A DNA stretch of 64,000 nucleotides from Terana coerulea (lineage: Eukaryota; Basidiomycota; Agaricomycetes; Polyporales; Phanerochaetaceae): NCBI GenBank assembly GCA_024811115.1, contig JAKOGH010000776.1, positions 124,001-188,000 on the forward strand. The letters run 5' to 3'. A program made the position numbers and the translations under genes. Shown piece after piece: positions 35,249 to 49,140 of the stretch (within the stretch, counting starts at the first letter, position 1; every line of letters begins with the position of its first letter). The notes beneath the pieces are model-generated. The model worked only from the letters and a program-made list of their open reading frames with translations. It did no database searches and was not told where the DNA came from.

Positions 35249-36754
35249 TCACGACACGACCTTCCGCTTCTTCTTCGGCTGCTCGTCATCCGCGTGCCGC
35301 CCCTCCTCCGCGCTCTGCTCTCCATCTGCGTCGCCCCGCGATACCACCTCCGCCATCCGCGACTTGCGCACCTTGGGCCGTTTCGCCACCGCCGCGCTCG
35401 CGAGGGGCCCGGGGCTCCCCGGGGCGCGTGCGGCTCGCCGAGCGCGTCCGCGGCTTTGTCCGCGCGGCGGGGGGAGACGTCGGGCGAGCGCCGCCCGCGG
35501 ACGGACGCGGCGTCGTCGTCCGCGTCGTCGACCGTCGCCTTCGTCTTCGGCGGGCGGCCGCGCCGCTTCGGCGTTGGGGTGGGCGCGGAGTTGCCGTCGG
35601 CGGACGAGTCTGGGGCTGGCAGCGACTTGCGTGGCCGTCCGCGCGGACGCTTCGGTGGTGCGGGCGTGGCGGACTGCGCCCTCGGGTGCTCTGCTGCCTC
35701 AGCACTTCTGCCTGCGTCGCCGGGGCGCTCTTCATCGACGTCCATCTCGTCATCTGTCTGCTCCTTCTCCTTCCCCTTGCCTTTCACGTCCTTTTTCTTC
35801 CGCGGCTTCTTCTCCTTGGGCCTCCCTACGATTTCATCGACACCGCTGTCTGCTTCGCCCGAGCTGGCGTCTTCGTCCGTCGTGGGCTCTTTGTAGGCGG
35901 GGCGCGCGCGTTTGCGAGTGCCGGCTGCGCGAGGGAGACGCGAGCGGATATCATGGCAGTTGAGGCGTAAGCATGAAATGAGCTTGTCGTTCTGGGGCGT
36001 CGAGTCAGCGCGGAACCTCGCGCGTCTCAGGTCAGGCTTCATAGCCTGATTAGTTTCAAGTAATAAGGGAATAAACATATACGGTACTCACAGTATGCTT
36101 CCCTTCGTAGCACCAGCCATCCGGAGGCCCTTGGCTCCCGTCGCCCTCGGTGATCTTGCCGCAGCATCCCCAGATCGTCTCGTACCCCGACCCCTCCGCC
36201 GTGCGCTTCTCAGCCCCAGCACGCCCGACGCGCTCGACCTCGGCGCTCTCGTCGTCGTGCGGCACCAGGCAGCTCCGGTCGTCGTTCTCGACGTCGACGT
36301 AGTCCTTGTGGCAGCGCACGCAGTGGAGCTTCGGCGGCGGCGTCAGCGACGCGAGGAACGCCGCGAGCGCGTCGAGCGTGGGCGGCGGCGCGGCGGGGAG
36401 CTGCGCGAGGACGAAGGCGTGCAGCGTCTTGGCGGGCACGGAGGTGAGCAGCGCCGTCAGCGAGGCGGGCGTCGCTTCAACGGCGGGGCGGGCGGGCTCC
36501 GGGACCGTGACGGGCTCGGAGGGGTGGCGCGCGGAGTCGGCGACGGACGGCGAGGGCGTGCGGAGCTGCAGCTGCTCGACGTCCTTGTGGATCTGCTGTT
36601 CCTGCTCCGCTGCTTCGTCCTGCGCGTCCGCCTCGATCGCTTCTCCCGACGGAGGAGACTCTGGGCGCGGTGTCTCCGGCAACGGCACTTTGGAAGGCGA
36701 CGGTGCGTCGCCGAAGTTCACTTGCGACTGTTTCCTGAAAAATCCAAACACCAT
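35249..36754 (-). CDS. AT-hook, Cys/His-rich nuclear protein
   Basis: Exon 1 (36754..36092) encodes MVFGFFRKQSQV, a Pro/Ser-rich acidic region, then a Cys/His cluster (LHCVRCHKDYVDV, SCLVPHDDE, IWGCCGKITEG and GWCYEGKHT) likely to bind zinc. After a 46-base intron, exon 2 (from 36045) gives KRARFRADSTPQNDKLISCL, a basic/acidic linker, and two AT-hooks (PKRPRGRPRKS and PKRRGRPPKTK) that bind the minor groove of AT-rich DNA. Near 35410-35425, in a GGGCCCC run, the frame must shift by one base to reach SAAVAKRPKVRKSR and a last segment PKKKRKVVS, identical in core to the SV40-type nuclear signal. Without the shift the tail is a meaningless Arg-rich run ending near 35236. A chromatin-associated protein of unknown role; I do not know a named family. 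Confidence 0.65.
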
Positions 36755-36759
36755 CGCGA

Positions 36760-37343
36760 TATCCTATCTCCCTTGTCTTGTCTTGTCTTGTCGTACCTGC
36801 TAGACCGGCTAGCGAATGAATCTGGTATGTGCGATCGAAATGAGCAGGGTATGAGGTATGACCTCGTACAAGCGAGATGCGAGGGAGACTATGCGATTGA
36901 TAGGCTTGATATGCCGCAGTATATATGCAGAGCTCTTTACGAGTTGAACACGTTCAAGGGGGCATGCAAGGGTGTGGCAAGAGTCAAAGCATGCACAGGT
37001 CGCGCGGAGGCCAGGTGCAAGTCGCGCTAAAACCCTGATGATTGCGCGTTTATCTTCTCAGACATATTATTGCCAAACAGGGCAAGTGTAAGATAAGAGA
37101 TTAGATTTGTGCAATGGCCCCCGCGCGGTGACGGTCTCCTGAATCCTTCCTTCAGCATGTATGTCTATAGTCAAAGAAGTAAAGCAATACTATTGTGCTG
37201 AAATGGCCTCCAGCTTAAAACAGGGCTTCAAACAATACTATTCGACGTAGTATCATAGCTGTACAGTTCTGTACAGCGCCGGATCGGTAGATTAAGTACT
37301 GATGACTCCTTCGGTATGTTTTGCAGCTTAATGATTTGGGGCT
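36760..37343. other. Intergenic
   Basis: Promoter side of the AT-hook gene and the insertion target of the LINE. A (TCTTG)n-like run lies at 36774-36793. No gene is supported. Confidence 0.35.
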
Positions 37344-37357
37344 TCAGCTAACGACTC
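37344..37357. repeat. 14-bp target-site duplication, 3' side of LINE
   Basis: TCAGCTAACGACTC, repeated exactly at 41470-41483 on the other side of the retroelement. Confidence 0.85.
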
Positions 37358-40300
37358 TTTTTATTATTATTATCTGATATTGTTAACGAAGCGCGGGACG
37401 AACCGCATGAGCTCCGGTGCTAATAGATCTGTATCTACTGGGTCCGTTGAGTGTGAATCCGTGTCCGTGGTGTCGACTTGCCGGGGCACCCCCTGGGATA
37501 GGTGCCCTTTTCTTCCCCCTTACGGACAGGAAGGGCGGCCTTCGGCGGCACTCTGGCCCGAAAACCCGATGCCCCCGAGAAAACAACCCGCCCAGAGCCG
37601 GGTTTGAACCCGAGACTCGAGAAACCCTCGCGCACACAAGGAAATAAGAAAAGCCACACCGCACTACATGTAGGCATATAGCCCTACATAGTCTGGATGA
37701 GCACCCTTACGGTACTTATATCTCTGTTCCTGCACCCATGCAGGATCAAGCCACATGTTGGCCTTTGGTGGTTTCACTATGACGCGAGTGGGCTTGGTAC
37801 TTTCGCAACTGGTCGATAAACCGGGCCTTTTCCCTTTCAATCCACTCCCTACCCTCAGACGACCGAAGATCCTCTTCAATCGCTAGGGCGGTGTCTAGGT
37901 CCCATCCGAACTCGACAAGGAGCTTATCCTCAGCTCCCTGCCTATATCTGGTCCGAATTTCTTCCGGGATATTGTTGACAGCGTGCCCCCCACCACTGAT
38001 CAAACGTTTGGTCGAGTATACCCCAATCCACCATTTCCTTGGCCTTCTTCCATCTGCGGAGAAGTGCCGGTGCATGTTGTATGTCCCACTGGAAGCGCGC
38101 TAATCTGCGCATTCTCCCGTGAAGATCTGCTTTGAGAGCAACAAGGGAGTCCTCCTTCCGGACCCCGTTGTGTTCATCATCATATATCTGTTCCCTCAAT
38201 TCGGAGCCACTTAAATGTAGCTACCATCGGGTTCAGTTTCAGGAAGAGGGCAATGTCCTCTTCAGTAAGGCGAATACTCTCCGGCGAGCGTCGGCATGGA
38301 TAGTGCCTTGCTCCCCGTGGATCTCGCCGCTATCTCAAACAATTCTCTGTCTGTGAATTGATGATTCCCTCTGATGAAGCGGCACGTCCACAGCTTGCAA
38401 TCATACAGGATATGATCGCGTGTTTCGCATCTCCGCTACACCAGCACTGAGCGACCTTCTCCTGATCTGGGAGATTGATCTTTTGTCTGTACGCTCCGTA
38501 TGGGAAGTGATTGCTTCTGAAGCGTCACGAAACGGGAGAAGATCTTCTGATCCTTTCCCATGTTTTTCAAGTACCAGTTCGTGGAATATTTCCACGTGAC
38601 ATTTGCCTGATTATGCTTAGACCCTCTATTCGGGAACTGACTTAGTGTTTTCCACGTTCTACCGCGAGTACTTAGGGTCTTTGCGCATATTTGACCACTT
38701 TTTCGTGGTGAGCTCGTCCATAGACTGCAGGGCGATAGACTGCGACACATAGTGCGGTTGTGCCTCAGCCTTTGCCCCTTCTCCCGCCAGCTTATCGACT
38801 TCCTCATTCTGAGGCACGTCGCGATGGCCCGGGCACCAGTTGAGCACAATTTTGTTTCTTGGGCTCTTGTCTAACCATGTCCGTGCGACTTTGCACGTCA
38901 TGACTGCAACCATCTGGGGCGTTACCCTTGTCAGGTTTGAGGATAGATTTGATCGCCCCCATATTATCTGCAAAGACTTGTATGGTGCGGATACCGTCTG
39001 CAGCATCGCTGACAGCTTCTTTAATTCCTTTGGCCAGGGCCATCATCTCCGCATCATACGGAGTGGCCTTCCCGCACCCAAAGACACCTTGTTTTGAGGT
39101 GCCATCGTGATTGTACACCTTCCAGCTTGCTCCTGTTCGGAGTTTTTCAAATGACTTCTGTCCTTTTTGGGATCCGTCTGTGAAAACCACCCTCGTCGTT
39201 TCCGACTGGGTAGCCTCTTTTAGCCTTGGGAGGAATACCTCCTTCAACCATATGGGGAACTTCTCTGAGCTCTTTGTTGGCGCTTTAGTGTTTATGCTAA
39301 TGCGATCACTGTCATAATACTCGTCAATTAACCTGTCGCCGGGCTGGCACTCGAGTTGACGAGATCAAAATCCTCATTGCTGATCTTCCCTATATGGTTG
39401 ATGTGTACCATAGGGGTGTCTGCATCTCTCGTCCTCCTTTCCTTGTATGGGAAAGGAGCAACAATGTTGGTGGAATTCACCCTCCAGTCCACTGTGAGGT
39501 GTGCCCCGTGGGGTGCCCCTCGTGCAGCATTCTTGTGCGCAAACACTGTTTGTGCATGAATTTGTCGATCTGGAGCTTAATGGGCAGTAGTCCTGCCATT
39601 GTCTCCATCGCTCCGATGGGAGTACTTCTGAAGCCTCCGTTATCCATCTGGCGCCTCTGTTTTGGGCCAACTGTAACTGATGGCAGGCGCCTTTCAGTCC
39701 AGACCAGTCTGGGCGCCACCATAGTTGGGCGCCATATGTTATGATCGGCATGACGCACGAGACGTACAGCCTTCTCTTGTCCTTGGGTTTGAACCCTCGG
39801 TTCGAGTTCTCCAGCATTCTGAGGGCATTCACCGTGCTACATGCCCTGGTGGCATAGAACTTGATGTGATCTCTAAATGATAACGTCGGATCCAAATAGA
39901 ATCCGAGGTATCTCATTTTATGAGCCGGCTTGACGGTGTGCATGACTCCATCAACCTTGACTCTGAGTTTTGGCCCTAGTGGGTCGCTCTCAGTCCATTC
40001 TCCTGCACTCTTTTTACGGAAGTGCATTAGTTCTAACTTGTCTGCTTCAGCCCCCAAATCCCATCCGATTGAGGCCTGACATGACTTCGCAAATACTGCT
40101 TTTAGCAGTAAGTTATTATATTTCAGTTGGTCCTCCGGATCGTCGGAGTCCATCTTTCCTGCTACGTGGATGAGTCCATCATCCACGAAGAATTGAATGG
40201 TCGTGTGACCACTCGCTTTGATTTCTTTGGGAGTCCAATCGTGCCTTAGCACGTGTACCTCATCGTGTGATATTTTTATCACGCGCTTTGTAGCTGCCAC

Positions 40301-41469
40301 CTTGTGTAGCCACGGCGCTATGGTCCGGTCAGTATTGGGGACAGGGCTGATCCCTGCCCGACACCAGTCGAGAAGTCCATGGGATCCATTTGTTTCCCAT
40401 TGAATATGAACTGTGTTTGTCTATCGACAAGGTAGTTCTCAAAATAGGAGCACAGCGCCTTGTTAAAGCCCTGTTTCCTTAGAATGCCTGCCATCAGCTC
40501 GTGGTTGATGGAAGGGAAGAATGCGAGACATCCAGAAGCAGGGCGGATGACTCCATGCCCTGCTTCCATGCCTGTTTAATGTTGTGCATGAGTTGAATGC
40601 CCGCATCCGTTGTGCTGTGTTGCATTGTGCCTCCGAACTGATTCGGGTGCATGATGCCAAACTTCTGGCCGTCAAACTGCATGCGTCTGGCGATGAGTTT
40701 TTCCAATAATTTTCCTAAGCAGTTTAGGAGAACAATCGGTCTGTAAGCCTTAGCCTTCGTATAGTCGGGCTTGTTTGGCTTTGGAATTACAACAGTTCTC
40801 GACTGTTTGAATATTCTGGGGTGAACCCCAAATCGTATGCACGCATTGAAGTAAGCCAAAATAGGCCTCTCCATGTCGATTTCATCTCCTCCTCACCATA
40901 GGGAGTTCTCTCGCATCCGTAACGATGCGCTTCAGCCAGAACCATGACACATTATCTGGGCCAGGCGCTGAGAAGTTACTTGTGAGCGCCAATTCCTTCC
41001 GCAGCTCGTGCCTGCTGAAGTTCTTGAACTCTCTCTCCTCGTGATTTTCAAATTCACCGAGTATGGACATATCCACTTTACGTGGATTTTCCGGTGTAAA
41101 CTGTTCCTGGAAGAGTTTTCCTAGTTTCTCTTCCGAATCAGCCGGCTCACCCTGTCTGTCGACAAGGCCTGTGTTCGCAGACACCTTTCTGGGTTTGGTC
41201 CACTCGACCATGTCCCAAATTCGTGATGAATGACACTTGGCGATGACCTTGTCAAACATCTTGGTTTTAGCTTTGGAAACCGCTCCAGCTAATCTTTTGC
41301 CTGCTTTTTCAACCACATCCTTGTGATCGTCGCACAACGCGTCAATTTCATCAATCCTCATGGCCCATGAGCCAACCTCCTCGTGCTCAGGCCATGTGTT
41401 GATGTTCTTTCTCAGCCTGGACCTCTCCGTCCTCCATGCTGATCTCTGTTTTAATGCATTGCGCTGCTC
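37358..41469 (-). mobile_element. Non-LTR retrotransposon (LINE, Tad1-like layout), 5'-truncated
   Basis: Minus-strand element bounded by a 14-bp target duplication, with a 3' tail of (AAT)n plus A5 at its left end (37358-37374). In order it encodes a linker (KAKTKMFDKVIAKCHSSRIW, SAPGPDNVSW), a reverse transcriptase (SRTVVIPKPNKPDYTKAKAY, RPIVLLNCLGKLLEKLIARR, NQFGG, FFVDDG catalytic box, MRYLGFYLDP) and an RNase H domain (FTDGSQ, DAEMMAL, FADNMGAI, NWCPGHRDVPQNEEVDKLA). RT followed by RNase H is the layout of Tad1-clade LINEs in fungi. The upstream endonuclease and any ORF1 are missing, as expected from incomplete reverse transcription. Several frame breaks and stops (near 40315, 40520, 40880) make it non-autonomous. 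Confidence 0.85.
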
Positions 41470-41483
41470 TCAGCTAACGACTC
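41470..41483. repeat. 14-bp target-site duplication, 5' side of LINE
   Basis: TCAGCTAACGACTC, identical to 37344-37357. Confidence 0.85.
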
Positions 41484-41909
41484 GTCGTATACAGGAAGCA
41501 CTATATATCAAGTTTTAACTTTGCGCGCTTTGCTCCGACCTTTCTACGCTGGACGCGTCCTAATTAACGACACGTCGCGCTTCGGAGTTCCATCTGATCT
41601 TCAATTGTTATCGCGTTCCTAACTTATGAGTAGTTTTTGCCACATGATTTTACTACGAATGTTTGTGAAGAAAGAAGAGTTGTAAATCCTAATGCACCAT
41701 ACTCTCACCTCCACTTGTCAACTGGTCACCATTGGTGGAACACCGTCTTTTCACGAGGCGGAGCACGAGGACCCGCGGGAAGATGGCTGAGTTTAGCGGT
41801 GCACCAAACCGGCTGATGCCCGCTAATTAGCGTGGTTCTCGACTCTCATTATCTCGTTTTCCCTGATCTCCTTACGTCCACCGCCGCCCTCGACAGACAT
41901 AAAAGAATT

Positions 41910-44260
41910 ATGGCGACCGAGATCGTGGAAGGCGCACCCGTCGAGCAACCCTTCCTCAGGTTTCCGCCGTTCCCCAAGCCTCCACCGGACGCGAAGATCC
42001 CCATCTGGAGCGAGTTCAAGTCTCAGGGCTTGCGACTCGCTGTCGACGGTGATCCCGACGAGGTCGAGTGCGACGGGCGTGGTGTACCGACCATAAAGCT
42101 CGCCTCGAAGCATAGCCTGACGGACACCGAGAAAATGCGGGCCAAAAAGCTCAAGAAGACCACTATCGGTCCTGGCGGACAGCAGATTCGATTGGCATGG
42201 TATGAAAGTTGGCAGGAGACTGAGAACGAGAGGCGGATTCATGTTAATCAGTGAGCGCTGTTTTACTTCTATGTAGCTGCAGATTTTGACGACGCGGTAG
42301 CGCACTCACTCGCATCGATCGACTTCATGAGGCGGCCCACACATTCAAAACAGGCAGGCCTTGGCCACCTCCGCTTCCCACCAACAATCCACTCCTGATG
42401 TGGGATAACGTACGTTCCTATTTATTGCAGTTGCCCGCCGATAATGTCCGTAGTGATTCCTGCACCTGCAGTGGCGCCTGTATCTCGGCCTGATCAGCAG
42501 TGTTCAGCCGTCACCCAAAAAGCATGCAGACGTCAAAGAATTTCAGCCAGGTGATGGTGAAGAAAATAGTGAGGAGGAGCACACTGCGGGCCCAACCAAG
42601 GTAGCCGTCTCCAACGATCCTGGCACCCAAAGGGAGCTCGAAGAACAGCGCACGGCGCAGCAGCCGGAGTCGTCGGGTTCGAAACGATCGGCTGAGGAGA
42701 TTCAGGCTCGCCGGGAATATTTCCAGGACACTCGCGATGCGAAGAAGGGGTCTTTCTTGGACGATCCCGAGCAAGCTGTGAAACTATATTTCTCGAGCCA
42801 CTACCGCGATAAAGGGCCTCATTTAGTATGTCCTTTTTACATGTCTGATCATTCTATCGGTATGCTCAGCTCTCCATAATCACACACAGCAAGGAAAAGG
42901 AATGCTACGAAGGCCCGGTTCTCATCAAATTCTTCGTTGACTTCCTCGTTCGCAACAAAGTTTTTCCAGAGGAGAACGCAGCTCTGCAGCGTGCCTCTGC
43001 GGTCTGCGACCTCGTCAAGCGTGAGCTCCCCGCGACGTGGACGCTGGGCAGAATGGTCCCGGATGCATTCAGCGCAGGCATGGAATCGCTCTTCGGACAG
43101 CTCTCCGGCGGCACGTTCAGTCTGGACCTCGACCTCGGGGAGGATAACGCCAGTGATTCAGACGACAGCGCGGACGAGAAGCCAAACGCGAAGAAGCGCA
43201 AGCTCGACGCGGCGGACGAGACGCTGGAGGAGATGATCAAGGACGATCCGAACGTGTCCATCATCGATCCCGACAAGATCGCCGACGAACTCAAGGCGGC
43301 CGCGGGAAGGACGCCGTCCAGGACAATGTCGACCAGAACGGCGCCGAGGTCGACGCCGGCTCGGGCTGGGGCGACGTCAGCGGATGGGGCGACGGGGCCG
43401 CCGGCTGGGGCCCCAGCGCGGACGGCGCAGACGACTCGGGCTGGGGCGACGCACCGCCGGACGCCGGCGCCAGCAGCTGGCTGGCCGACCTCAAGAACCC
43501 GCTCTTCGACTTCCTGGGCCCCACGATGCTGCCGTACACGCACACCTCGGGCGTCGTCGAGCGGTCCACGCGCAAGATCGAGCGGGTCATCCGCCCCCGC
43601 CCGCCGACGCGCCGCCCCCGAGCCCCGCCGCGAACGCGACCGAGGCGGTCGAGGAGGCGCTCGCGCGCCGCATGGGCGTCGTCGTCTTCACGCCGTGGGT
43701 GAAGGTCGGGAACCACGTCGCGTCGGACATCGTCCCGCCGCAGCTGTACCCCGCCTCGCGCGGGCCCGTGGTCGTCCCGACGCTCTCCGCGTCTGAAGCG
43801 CGCAGCATCGGACTCTCGAAGGCCGGTGTGTCCGCGTCTGAGGCGGGCCCCACTGACGACGCGGGCACACCGCCGTTCGACCCGCGCAAGCACGCGGTGC
43901 ACGTGCTCGTCGACCCTGCGCTGTGCGACAAGTTCGACGCGCACCGCGGGATGGGCATCAACGCGACGTGGGTGCAGATCGCGCGCAAGGTCGCGCCGGG
44001 CGACGACGTCAAGGAGGAGGATGACTCCGTCTGGAGCGCGAGCGGCAAGAAGAGCCGGAAGTGCAAGAAGGGCAAGGAGAAGAAGGAGCGGCAGCGCGGT
44101 GCTCCAGGCAAAGAACGGCGAGCCGACAAAGTACTGGTACATGGAGCAGGTGGGCTTCACGGTCACAAGCTTCCACATGGACCGCTACTACCCCGACCAA
44201 GATGAGAACGCGGATACACTGCCTTCAGTGGACGTCCAGAATGAAGCGCTAGAGGATTGA
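41910..44260 (+). CDS. Arb1-like Argonaute-binding protein with WG repeats
   Basis: ATG at 41910; introns at 42251, after LLMWDN, and after DKGPHL. Recognisable blocks are AVKLYFSSHYRDKG, KECYEGPVLIKFFVDFLVRN, KVFPE, a Ser/Asp stretch with KKRKLD, then a Gly-Trp region (SGWGDVSGWGDGAAGWG, then DSGWGD, 43360-43455), PLFDFLGPTMLPYTHTSGVVE, VVVFTPWVKVGNHVASDIVPPQLYP, and KYWYMEQVGFTVTSFHMDRYYPDQ. The middle and C-terminal blocks look to me like fungal Arb1, a subunit of the Argonaute siRNA chaperone complex in RNAi-directed heterochromatin. WG/GW repeats are classic Argonaute hooks, which fits independently. Frame breaks near 43303 (CGCGGG), near 43595 (C-rich run) and near 44093 split it; each is one base. 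Roughly 690 residues if joined. Confidence 0.62.
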
Positions 44261-44526
44261 GTACTTGCAGTTGAATCTGTTCACATTTCACGCTTTGATC
44301 TTGTCCTGGAATATCTTGCTTACATTGCGACACAACAATTGTATCATACCTACCATGGAATTGTAAAATACCCCAACTTTCTTGGAATCATTACTTCAGT
44401 GCCAATGATTATATTGCCATTCTGTACGCCAATGGTATTGATACATTTTTTCTTTCTTTGCTAATGCTATACATGGTCCATCTTGCTATTTTGTGTCCAG
44501 CCTTCCTACCGCGTCGTACGGCACAT

Positions 44527-46664
<2,138 letters not shown>

Positions 46665-46898
46665 GTTCTCTGCGTCGATGGGTGGGATATGGAGCGGTCT
46701 TCGAGAGTGGAGGTCGAGTGAAAGCGCCTGAGGACAGACTGACCATATATATGCAAGATAGTCATATGCATGTGCACTTTAGCCGGATCTTGCGCAGATA
46801 ATTGGTCGATAAAATACAGAAAATGCAAGGCCTCGTCGCGGAAGCGGCCATCGGCGATCGCACTAGGCGCCTCGCCCGATCGTCGTTGCCGCCGGAGA

Positions 46899-46906
46899 CC
46901 CAGAGC
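46899..46906. repeat. 8-bp target-site duplication, left
   Basis: CCCAGAGC directly before the left terminal inverted repeat; repeated at 50331-50338. Confidence 0.8.
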
Positions 46907-47090
46907 AGGACCCCTGACAATAGGGGTAGACTCGCTTACCTGTACCGTTCGCGAAATTAACTGGTCCTTGGTTCCCTCAGAACGGGAAGGTCCGGGCCGG
47001 CGGACCTCCGAAGGACGTGAGCTTGCGAACGGACTGGGATATCCCGGGCCCCAAACCATGCAACCCCTTTTAGCGCCAGCCAAGACTGCA

Positions 47091-47118
47091 GATGCGTCGG
47101 ACTTAGCGAAATCGCGCG
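47091..47118 (+). repeat. 28-bp internal inverted repeat, left arm
   Basis: Begins GATGCGTCGGACTTAGCG; an exact inverted copy lies at 48322-48349. The two enclose the two gene-like frames of the element. Confidence 0.75.
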
Positions 47119-47202
47119 TTCTGCTCTCAGTCAGTAGATAGAGCAAGCCCGTCTCCTAGCTTCAGTCCCAGCCATTCTTTGTACCTAGCCTACATACATG
47201 TA

Positions 47203-47934
47203 TCAATCCATGTCAAAAGCAACATCTTCCCAAGTATCCAGGCTGAATACGTCCTCGTGCTCTAATAACCTGTCCCAATCCTCATGGCTGTACACCAAAT
47301 GCTCGTCTTCGTCGCTGCTCTGGCTAAGACCCAATGAAGCTACAGAGCGCGACGGTGACAAAGGAACTTCACCGCTAGAGTCCGATTCGCTACCGGAATT
47401 GCTGGCACTGTCAGCAGCATTCTCGGCGTCGATGGTGGGCTGCTGAGAGGTCGCCATAGGAGGAGGAACGGGGGCCTGTACAGGATCGTTGAGGTCGACG
47501 AAGGACAGTGAGTTGTCGGCACGCAGGGGAATGGGATCAACTTGCATGTCTGAGGCGGAGAACGTCGTGCTGCCAGATGTTTGAGTTTGAGTTTGGTCAA
47601 GCGCGGCGACGTTGACCTGCATAAGCGGTTTTCCAATGAGCGGCGTGAGCTTCCGGCGGTCGCGTAATCGCACGAATAGAGCGTTGTATTCGCGCAGGGG
47701 GCCGGCAAGATCAATAAACCCTTGCAGAAGTGCGTCCGGGACGACTGCCTTCTCCAAGCCCTCGATAGTGCGCCCAAGGTCCAGAGCGTATACACGGCGT
47801 TCCGCCAGCGACTTGAGAAGGTGGCTGATGTCCTCGGACAGGTCTGGGGAGTGATGTTTCTTGCCTCTCCTCTCTGTGAGTACTGCCCTACTCTCCGCTA
47901 TACATGACTGACTCTTTGTATATCTAGAGTACAC
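47203..47934 (-). CDS. Unrecognised acidic protein carried in the element
   Basis: A 240-residue open frame without ATG at its left limit (the first codon in frame is GTG); an acceptor-like GGGCAG near 47884 suggests an upstream exon. It shows a basic start (RRGKKHHSPDLSEDI), a helical part (SLAERRVYALDLGRTIEGLE, PLREYNALFVRLRDRRKL), and a long Ser/Asp/Glu-rich tail ending DTWEDVAFDMD. Similar acidic tails are common at the ends of transposon-associated proteins in Agaricomycetes, but I cannot name the family. It lies wholly within the TIR element. Confidence 0.4.
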   Translation of the reverse strand: MYSRYTKSQSCIAESRAVLTERRGKKHHSPDLSEDISHLLKSLAERRVYALDLGRTIEGLEKAVVPDALLQGFIDLAGPLREYNALFVRLRDRRKLTPLIGKPLMQVNVAALDQTQTQTSGSTTFSASDMQVDPIPLRADNSLSFVDLNDPVQAPVPPPMATSQQPTIDAENAADSASNSGSESDSSGEVPLSPSRSVASLGLSQSSDEDEHLVYSHEDWDRLLEHEDVFSLDTWEDVAFDMD

Positions 47935-48221
47935 CCTTTCCGGGCAACGAGTACAGTCTTAACACCCGTCCTGCCACTCCCAGGCTTTCCCCTTATTATC
48001 CAAGCGCACACTCGGCCGTCTATCACCATCCAATGCCAGCCCACAGTCCCACGTACTCTATGTCCCATCATTCCACACAACAGGCCTCATTCTACGCACC
48101 ACAGGCACAGCCCTCAAGTTCTCTGCCACCTGCACCAGAGCTCGCCTCTGCGTCCGTCCCGCAGCCCCAAAATCAGCCATTCCCATATCAACATCCTGCA
48201 GAGCTGTACAAATACTGGTAG
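47925..48221 (+). CDS. Pro/Ser/Gln-rich C-terminal fragment in the element
   Basis: Open frame reading FPGNEYSLNTRPATPRLSP, YYPSAHSAVYHHPMPAHSP and on to PYQHPAELYKYW with a TAG stop at 48219-48221. The composition is that of a disordered transcription-factor tail. No upstream exon joins it cleanly, so it could be a captured gene fragment or a chance frame. It overlaps the divergent minus-strand frame by a few bases. Confidence 0.3.
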
Positions 48222-48321
48222 AAATGGCTTTTATAATGTTGTACAAGTGATCTATGATGTTTATTTTGGTTTCCGGAGGGTTGCGCTGGATAGGTACTGG
48301 ATTTCGTGTCTGAGAGCCCTT

Positions 48322-48349
48322 CGCGCGATTTCGCTAAGTCCGACGCATC
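48322..48349 (-). repeat. 28-bp internal inverted repeat, right arm
   Basis: Exact inverted copy of 47091-47118. Confidence 0.75.
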
Positions 48350-48401
48350 TCAAGGGGGATGCAAAAATAAAATCCTATACGTGAGGCCATAAAATCCGAA
48401 T

Positions 48402-48425
48402 AACGGCCCTTGGGGGACCCCCTCC
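48402..48425 (-). repeat. Dispersed repeat motif, copy 3 (diverged)
   Basis: Reads GGGGGTCCCCCAAGGGCC on the minus strand, related to the 19551/20535 block, followed by GTTATTCGGATTTTA. Confidence 0.5.
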
Positions 48426-49113
48426 CTCTTCGGCACATTCCGATCATTCCCACGGTCTATATATGGTATCTCAGATCACGTTCAGCGCGGCCGTCAGTGG
48501 ACGGCACTGCCCGCCGCACTCGGTCACGTCGAGTGCTCCTTCTAGTCTCCCCGAGGCAGACAGCGAACACAGCGGGTCAACCTGCGCTTTGGGCTACGGA
48601 TACGTAGCTCCTTCTTCCTTGCGCGTGTTGTAGGTGCAAGCTGTGCGAAGCAACTCAATATTTTACTGTGGACCTTCAGCAGGCTAATGTCGCAAAATAT
48701 TATTTGTGAGAGCTGGTGAATCATCAGTGATATCAGTTCAGCTCAGGCCAGCAAATATCCCTGAGCTATGAACATCAATATTGTTACTGTGTTATATTGC
48801 TCAACCCTTGTCACCCAGCATATAGAGCTGCCGGTAGCTAAGACTTATCCTCTGAAGGGTTCTGGAACGTGGTGTCGGCACGGCTAGAATAACATTGTTA
48901 CCCCAGTGACTTGTCACCGTCACTGATTTGAAGCAAGTATACAGTGCATAAGTAATGGTGTGACCGTTACTTACCCAATCCAACCACACCGAGCTCTTGG
49001 GCGTAGAAACACGCATGAAAGAGGCTTGCGTGTTCGTAAAAGTCATGTGCGAGCTATTTTATGCCTCGAAGATACCATACTATGAGATTATATGCTCTGG
49101 AAAAAATCCCGGA

Positions 49114-49140
49114 TAACGTCCCTCGAGGGACCCCCCTCCC
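49114..49140 (-). repeat. Dispersed repeat motif, copy 4 (diverged)
   Basis: Reads GGGTCCCTCGAGGGACGTTA on the minus strand; flanking DNA resembles that before the copy at 19551 (TAAGCGCCC, then a G-rich run). Confidence 0.5.

Noticed and set aside
37570..37625. tRNA gene suggested by GGGTTCAAACCC
   Set aside because: It lies in the 3' part of the LINE and no cloverleaf can be formed around it.
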